NCBI RefSeq assembly: GCF_004348425.1
Contig: NZ_SMKK01000085.1
Coordinates: 1 to 34,669, forward strand
Source of the DNA: Actinomadura sp. 7K507
Lineage (GTDB): Bacteria; Actinomycetota; Actinomycetes; Streptosporangiales; Streptosporangiaceae
DNA length: 34,669 nucleotides
Direction of reading: 5' to 3'
A program made the position numbers and the translations under genes. This document shows, piece after piece, positions 30,652 to 34,669 of this stretch. The notes beneath the pieces were generated by a model that saw only the letters and a program-made list of their open reading frames with translations, did not search any database and was not told the origin of the DNA. Numbering within the stretch: the stretch's first letter is position 1; every line of letters starts with the position of its first letter.

Positions 30652-30687
30652 CTCGCAGCTCCGAGCACCTGGCTCCGAGCTCGCGAG
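30652..30687 (+). repeat. Imperfect hairpin in the leader of the pyruvyl-transferase-like gene
   Basis: CTCGCAGCTCCGAGC (30652-30666) can pair with GCTCCGAGCTCGCGAG (30672-30687) with one bulge and one mismatch around an ACCTG loop. It falls between the proposed promoter and the start codon, so it could affect the mRNA. Confidence 0.4.
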
Positions 30688-30763
30688 TGGGCCGCTCCCT
30701 GACTCTGCCCAGACGGTCGTTTCGGTAAACCGGTAGGTGTCTCAAGTGTCACGCCGCGGGCAG

Positions 30764-31660
30764 ATGCGCGTGCTGGTCACGGGGTGGCCTAGCTTCCTGC
30801 ACGGTGAGGCCACGGCGGGCGACGTCCTGGCGATGGAGGCGGTGCGGCACGGGCTGGCCGAGGCCGGCGTCGGCTGCGACCTCGCGTGGAGCCCGGTCTT
30901 CCGGCCGGGCGGGCTGGACCTCGGCCGCGCCGACCCCGGCCGCTACACCCACCTGGTGTTCGCCTGCGGCCCGCTGCACGGCCGGCAGATCGAGGACCTG
31001 CACCGCCGGTACGCGCGCTGCACCCGTGTCGCCGTCGGCGTCTCGGTCATCGATCCGGACGACCCCGCGGTCACCGGGTTCGACGCCGTCCTCGCGCGCG
31101 ACGCCCCGGCGGAGGCGCCCCGGCACGACCTGGCGGCGCTGCCGGCGACCCCGTCCGTGCCCGTCGCCGGGGTCGTCCTGGCGCCCGGCCAGGCCGAGTA
31201 CGGGGCGCGGCGGGACGGACGGGCCGAGGAGGAGCTGACGGACTGGCTCGGCGCCCGCGAGTGCGCACGGGTGCCCCTCGACACGCGGCTCGACCCGCGC
31301 GACTGGCGCCTGTGCACGACGGCGGCCGAGCTGGAGTCGGCGCTGCGCAGGCTCGACCTGGTCGTCACGACGCGGCTGCACGGGCTGGTCCTGGCGCTGA
31401 AGAACGGCGTCCCGGCGCTCGCCGTGGACCCCGTGGGCGGCGGCGCGAAGGTGGCCGCGCAGGCACGGGCCTGGTCGTGGCCCGCCGTGGTGACCGTCCC
31501 GGAGCGGGCGCCGGGGCGGGACGGCCCGCTGCTCGACGAGCGGGAACTGGACCGGTGGTGGGAATGGTGCCTGTCGCCCGAGGGCGCGGGCCGCGCCCCC
31601 GCGCTGCCCGCCGACGGGGCCATGATCGGCGAGCTGATGGACGTCCTCGGAGCCCGCTGA
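30764..31660 (+). CDS. Polysaccharide pyruvyl transferase-family protein
   Basis: Predicted member of the PS_pyruv_trans family, 298 residues, which adds pyruvate ketals or, in some subgroups, acts as a GT-B-like glycosyltransferase. The N-terminus MRVLVTGWPSFLHGEATAGD opens a Rossmann-like domain. The diagnostic C-terminal segment is DLVVTTRLHGLVLALKNGVP with ALAVDPVGGGAKVAAQA. I chose the ATG at 30764 because conservation starts there; a GTG at 30737 is possible and neither has a strong Shine-Dalgarno. It converges on a sugar-nucleotide and glycosyltransferase operon, so a role in modifying the same surface glycan is likely but inferred. The stop codons are 21 bp apart with no clear terminator. 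Confidence 0.83.
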   Translation: MRVLVTGWPSFLHGEATAGDVLAMEAVRHGLAEAGVGCDLAWSPVFRPGGLDLGRADPGRYTHLVFACGPLHGRQIEDLHRRYARCTRVAVGVSVIDPDDPAVTGFDAVLARDAPAEAPRHDLAALPATPSVPVAGVVLAPGQAEYGARRDGRAEEELTDWLGARECARVPLDTRLDPRDWRLCTTAAELESALRRLDLVVTTRLHGLVLALKNGVPALAVDPVGGGAKVAAQARAWSWPAVVTVPERAPGRDGPLLDERELDRWWEWCLSPEGAGRAPALPADGAMIGELMDVLGAR

Positions 31661-31681
31661 GGGCGGCGCCGGGCGGGCCGG

Positions 31682-32638
31682 TCAGGCCGGATGGGCGATG
31701 AGGAGCTCCCGGGCGAACCACTCGATCGTGCCGCGCAGGCCGTCCTCGACGGAGATGCGCGGACGCCAGCCGAGCACCTCTTCGGCCAGTGCGGTGTCGG
31801 GGCGCCGGACGCGCGGGTCGTCCACCGGGCGGTCGACGAAGCGGACCCGGGACCGCGAGCCGGTCAGGCCGATGATCAGCTCGGCGAGGGCGGCCATGGA
31901 CACCTCGTACGGGCTGCCGATGTTGACCGGCCCCGGATGGCCGGCCATGGCGAGGGCGATGACGCCCCGGACGGTGTCGTCCACGTGGCAGATCGAGCGG
32001 GTCTGGGAGCCGTCCCCGGTGACGGTGAGGTCCTCTCCGGTCAGCGCCTGCCGCAGGAACGTCGGGATGGCGCGGCCGTCGTCGGGGCGCATCCGCGGCC
32101 CGTAGGTGTTGAAGATCCGCACGATCGCCGTGTCGAGGCCGCGGGAGTGCCGGAACGCCGACGTCAGCGCCTCGCCGAACCGCTTGGCCTCGTCGTACAC
32201 GCTGCGCGGCCCGACCGGGTTCACGTTGCCCCAGTACGACTCGGGCTGCGGATGCACCAGCGGGTCCCCGTACACCTCGGAGGTGGAGGCGAGCACGAAC
32301 CGGGCGCCCTTGGTCTCGGCGAGCTCGAGCGCGTTGCGGGTGCCCTGGCTGCCGACTTCGAGGGTCTGGACGGGGTATCGCAGGTAGTCGGCGGGGGAGG
32401 CGGCCGAGGCCAGGTGGAAGACGTATCCGACCTCGCCGGGGACGTTCACCGGCTCGGTGAGGTCGCGTCTCAGGAACCTGAAGTCCCGCCGTTCGGTCAG
32501 GTGCGCGATGTTGCGGGACGTGCCGGTCAGCAGGTTGTCCAGGCAGACGACGGAGACGCCCTGGGCCAGCAGCGCCTCGCACAGGTGCGAGCCGAGGAAC
32601 CCGGATCCTCCGGTGACGACGGCGCGTGGATGTCTCAT
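31682..32638 (-). CDS. NAD-dependent sugar-nucleotide decarboxylase/epimerase, UDP-xylose synthase-like
   Basis: Extended SDR enzyme of 318 residues. The Rossmann motif VTGGSGFLGSHL is at the N-terminus. ASTSEVYGDPLVHPQPESYW and the catalytic YxxxK in SVYDEAKRFGE follow, then IVRIFNTYGPRMRPDDGRAI and the GDGSQTRSICHVDD segment. This combination is that of UDP-glucuronate decarboxylase (UXS), which makes UDP-xylose, rather than of GalE or RmlB. The ATG at 32638 has the better Shine-Dalgarno spacing (AAGGGGG); the ATG at 32641 would give a 4-bp overlap with the GT9 stop. It is the last gene of the minus-strand sugar operon in the window. Confidence 0.88.
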   Translation of the reverse strand: MRHPRAVVTGGSGFLGSHLCEALLAQGVSVVCLDNLLTGTSRNIAHLTERRDFRFLRRDLTEPVNVPGEVGYVFHLASAASPADYLRYPVQTLEVGSQGTRNALELAETKGARFVLASTSEVYGDPLVHPQPESYWGNVNPVGPRSVYDEAKRFGEALTSAFRHSRGLDTAIVRIFNTYGPRMRPDDGRAIPTFLRQALTGEDLTVTGDGSQTRSICHVDDTVRGVIALAMAGHPGPVNIGSPYEVSMAALAELIIGLTGSRSRVRFVDRPVDDPRVRRPDTALAEEVLGWRPRISVEDGLRGTIEWFARELLIAHPA

Positions 32639-33597
32639 CATGTCCCCCTTGCGGTTGCGGTGAGCGCTCTCCCGGCGGCTTCCACGGCCTGGTCGGCGGA
32701 GATCTCCAGCAGGCCCGGATGGGGCTCGCGGCCGTGCGGATCGCCCCGCAGGCCCGCCCACAGGACCAGGTGCTCGGCCCGGTCGGGCGGCCCCCACCGC
32801 GCGGGCGGCGTCGGGCCGAACAGCAGCACCGACGGTGTCCGGAACGCCGTCGCGAGGTGGGCGACGCCGGTGTCGCCGCACACCACCAGCCGGGCCCCCG
32901 CGACGAGCGCCGCCAGTTCCGGGAGGCGGGTGCGGCCCGACAGATCGGCCCCCTCGCCCAGCCCGGCGAGTCCGGCGACGCGGCGCGCGATGGACGCCTC
33001 CCCCTCGCCGCCGGTGACGACGACGCGCTCGCCGCCGTCCCGCAGCGCCGCCGCGACGGCCGCGAACCGCTCGGCGGGCCAGCGGCGCGCCGGGAACGCC
33101 GCGCCCGGATGGACGACGGCCGCGCCCGGCGCGGGAGAGGGGAGCGGGGGCGCGGGCAGGTCCAGGTCGCCGGGGTCGGCGCCGAACCCGTACGCCGACA
33201 CCAGCCGGCACCACCGGGCCACCTCGTGCTCGCCCGGGTCCCAGCGTGGCCCGGTGGCGTGGCCCCCCTCGGGGCAGGCGAACGCCAGCAGCCGGCCGGG
33301 CGCCCGCGCGCCGAGGAGCCGGTGGCTCTCCGGGCCGCGGCCGTGCAGGTTGACCGCCGCGTCGACCGCACCGGCGGGTGGCAGCGGCCCCAGTCCCTCC
33401 GCCGGCAGGACGTCATCGACCGCCCCCGTGGAACGGGCGAGGAGGCCCAACGCGGCCGGGGCGGCGAGGGTGATCCGGGCTCCGGGCATCCCGCGCCGCA
33501 GGGCACGCAGCGCGGGGACGCCGGTCAGCAGGTCGCCGAGGCCGAGCGCGCGCAGCACCAGGACCCGGTTTCCGGCCGTGGTCGCCGTTACGGCCAC
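32638..33597 (-). CDS. Glycosyltransferase family 9 (heptosyltransferase-like)
   Basis: Predicted GT-B glycosyltransferase of 319 residues, family 9, whose well-known members add heptose from ADP-heptose to lipopolysaccharide. The N-terminus RVLVLRALGLGDLLTGVPAL and the C-terminal signature CGDTGVAHLATAFRTPSVLL with FGPTPPARWGPP are family landmarks. The start is GTG at 33597, 6 bp after AGGA, overlapping the SDR gene by 10 bp. Because an HldE-type nucleotidyltransferase is in the same operon, an NDP-heptose donor is plausible even though this is a Gram-positive without LPS. The acceptor is unknown. Confidence 0.9.
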   Translation of the reverse strand: MAVTATTAGNRVLVLRALGLGDLLTGVPALRALRRGMPGARITLAAPAALGLLARSTGAVDDVLPAEGLGPLPPAGAVDAAVNLHGRGPESHRLLGARAPGRLLAFACPEGGHATGPRWDPGEHEVARWCRLVSAYGFGADPGDLDLPAPPLPSPAPGAAVVHPGAAFPARRWPAERFAAVAAALRDGGERVVVTGGEGEASIARRVAGLAGLGEGADLSGRTRLPELAALVAGARLVVCGDTGVAHLATAFRTPSVLLFGPTPPARWGPPDRAEHLVLWAGLRGDPHGREPHPGLLEISADQAVEAAGRALTATARGT

Positions 33598-34265
33598 GAC
33601 GTTTCCTGCGAGGGGCAGACCACCATCTCGCGCACCTCGCAGCCGGGAGGCTGGGAGAGCACGAACGCGATGGTGGCCGCCACGTCCTCGGGACGGTTGA
33701 GCTTGGCGTCCGCGCCCGGCTTGTACTGCTCGGGGCGGTCGTCGAAGAACGCGGTGTCCATCCCGCCGGGCGCGACCATGGTGACGGCGACGCGTCCGGC
33801 CATTTCGACGGCGAGGGCCCGGGTGAAGCCGACGATGCCGAACTTGGAGGCGCAGTAGGCGGTGGCGTCGCTCACCGCCCGGAACCCCAGCGTGGACGCG
33901 ACGGTCACGACGCGTCCGGCCGGTTCGTTCTCCAGGTAGGGCAGCGCGGCGCGGACGACGGCGGCGGTGCCGAGCAGGTTGACGTGGATGACGCGTTCCC
34001 AGTCTTCGGCGGGGACGTCGCAGAGGGTTCCGCAGGCGTCGATGCCGGCGGCGGTGACGACGGCGTTCAGGCCGCCGGCGGAGCGGGCCAGGCCGTGGAC
34101 GGCGCGCTCGGCGCATCTGCGGTCGGTCAGGTCGGCCTGCATGTGGTCGAAGTCGTCCTTGGGCGGGTGCCGGTCGAGGATGAGGGGGCGCCCGCCGTCG
34201 TCGGCGACCTTGCGCGCGACGGCGGCGCCGAGTCCGGAGGACCCCCCGGTGATGAGGACGTTCAT
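33588..34265 (-). CDS. Short-chain dehydrogenase/reductase
   Basis: Classical SDR of 225 residues that uses NAD(P)H to oxidise or reduce a hydroxyl or keto group. It has the cofactor motif TGGSSGLG near residue 6, the NxAG-equivalent VVTAAGIDACG, the catalytic Ser/Tyr/Lys in VASTLGFRAVSDATAYCASK, and a substrate-binding tail. The ATG overlaps the stop of the upstream nucleotidyltransferase gene (ATGA), and its own 3' end overlaps the GT9 start. In this operon it may act on a sugar, but SDRs are too diverse to assign a substrate. Confidence 0.9.
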   Translation of the reverse strand: MNVLITGGSSGLGAAVARKVADDGGRPLILDRHPPKDDFDHMQADLTDRRCAERAVHGLARSAGGLNAVVTAAGIDACGTLCDVPAEDWERVIHVNLLGTAAVVRAALPYLENEPAGRVVTVASTLGFRAVSDATAYCASKFGIVGFTRALAVEMAGRVAVTMVAPGGMDTAFFDDRPEQYKPGADAKLNRPEDVAATIAFVLSQPPGCEVREMVVCPSQETSWP

Positions 34266-34669
34266 GACGCGTTTCCCTTCGTGGTCGACAGCAGGCGGGT
34301 GGTGGAGCGCCCTTCCAGCAGGGGCAGCAGGACTACCTCGCCGCCGTGGGCGCGGATGGTCTCGGCTTCGGGCAGCGCGGTTCCGGCGTAGTCGGCGCCC
34401 TTCACCCAGACGTCGGGACGCAGGCGTTCCAGCAGCGGGGCCGGGGTGTCGTCGTCGAACACCAGCGCGGCGTCGACGTCGCTGAGCGCTTCCAGTACCC
34501 GGACGCGGTCGGCGGCCGGCGTGACCGGCCGGGCCGGGCCTTTGCGGCGGCGGACGGAGGCGTCGGAGTTGACGCAGACGATCAGGCAGTCGCCGAGCCG
34601 CCGGGCCTGTTGCAGCATGCTGACGTGGCCGGCGTGCAGCAGGTCGAAGCAGCCGCCGGTGGCCACGAC
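34262..34669 (-). CDS. HldE/RfaE-type cytidylyltransferase-fold nucleotidyltransferase, 5' end missing
   Basis: C-terminal 136 residues of a nucleotidyltransferase resembling the adenylyltransferase half of HldE, which makes ADP-heptose from heptose-1-phosphate and ATP. The reading frame is open to the window edge, and conserved sequence (VVATGGCFDLLHAGHVSML with the HxGH nucleotide-binding motif) begins there, so the start, and possibly an N-terminal kinase domain, lie beyond 34669. Other landmarks are VCVNSDASVRRRKGPARPV and DVWVKGADYAGTALPEAE. The stop overlaps the SDR start. The family is sure; the nucleotide and sugar used are inferred. Confidence 0.9.
   Translation of the reverse strand, partial: VVATGGCFDLLHAGHVSMLQQARRLGDCLIVCVNSDASVRRRKGPARPVTPAADRVRVLEALSDVDAALVFDDDTPAPLLERLRPDVWVKGADYAGTALPEAETIRAHGGEVVLLPLLEGRSTTRLLSTTKGNAS

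Noticed and set aside
31365..33506. 713-codon minus-strand open frame overlapping the GT9 and UXS-like genes in another frame
   Set aside because: No recognisable motifs. The two real genes on the same strand are well supported by motifs and overlaps.
32638..33597. Lipopolysaccharide heptosyltransferase in the strict sense
   Set aside because: The rest of the window indicates a Gram-positive actinomycete without LPS, so only the GT9 family is asserted.

Overview
This is a GC-rich stretch from an actinomycete chromosome. The third codon position is almost always G or C, GTG and TTG starts are common, Shine-Dalgarno sites are GGAGG-like, and many genes overlap by 4 bp (ATGA/GTGA). The gene content (PcaHGBDC, DmdR/IdeR-type iron box, SigB/F-type sigma factor, HelD-like RNA polymerase motor, heterodimer-style acyl-CoA dehydrogenases) fits Actinomycetota. 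A member of the Streptosporangiales such as an Actinomadura relative is my inference, not something I could test. There are no rRNA or tRNA genes, transposases, phage genes or CRISPR arrays. The window reads as metabolic and accessory chromosome.

Layout, left to right. (1) 1-3361: the 3' part of an M1 metallopeptidase gene and a HelD/HelR-type helicase. (2) 3407-5855: a SigA-like promoter overlapped by a TetR-type palindrome drives two overlapping acyl-CoA dehydrogenase genes, closed by a strong bidirectional terminator. (3) 5859-7085, minus strand: a zinc-LID adenylate kinase paralogue and a universal stress protein. (4) 7194-15478: an aromatic-acid region. LigB- and LigA-like class III extradiol dioxygenase genes (minus strand) lie next to an ECF sigma factor with a SnoaL-like tail. 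Then comes a tight pcaH-pcaG-pcaB-pcaD-pcaC operon, its IclR-type regulator and pobA. Together these convert 4-hydroxybenzoate to protocatechuate and then to 3-oxoadipate; the last steps (pcaIJ, pcaF) are not in the window. Two copies of the same 15-bp palindrome, one before pcaH and one before pobA, look like the regulator's operators.

(5) 15482-18972, minus strand: a two-gene cyanophycin operon (cyanophycinase then cyanophycin synthetase). (6) 19237-21538: an ABC1/AarF-type kinase gene converging on a siderophore-interacting flavin reductase gene that sits behind an iron box. (7) 21592-25397: a secreted beta-lactamase-fold hydrolase, then a translationally coupled pair encoding a cyclase-family hydrolase and a ThDP-dependent enzyme. 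(8) 25418-28971: a tandem hairpin/G-rich repeat, then glpF, glpK and a secreted trypsin-like protease. (9) 29035-30567: a SigB/F-type sigma factor with a 15-bp coding repeat, and an SRPBCC protein. (10) 30764-34669: a pyruvyl-transferase-like protein converging on a minus-strand sugar operon (HldE-type nucleotidyltransferase, SDR, GT9, UDP-xylose-synthase-like). The operon runs off the right edge and probably makes a cell-surface glycan.

The best candidates for something new are four. They are the coexistence of LigAB-like and PcaHG ring-cleavage genes back to back, the paired IclR-type operators, the coupled cyclase/ThDP enzyme (perhaps an isatin-to-anthranilate route), and the cyanophycin operon in an actinomycete.
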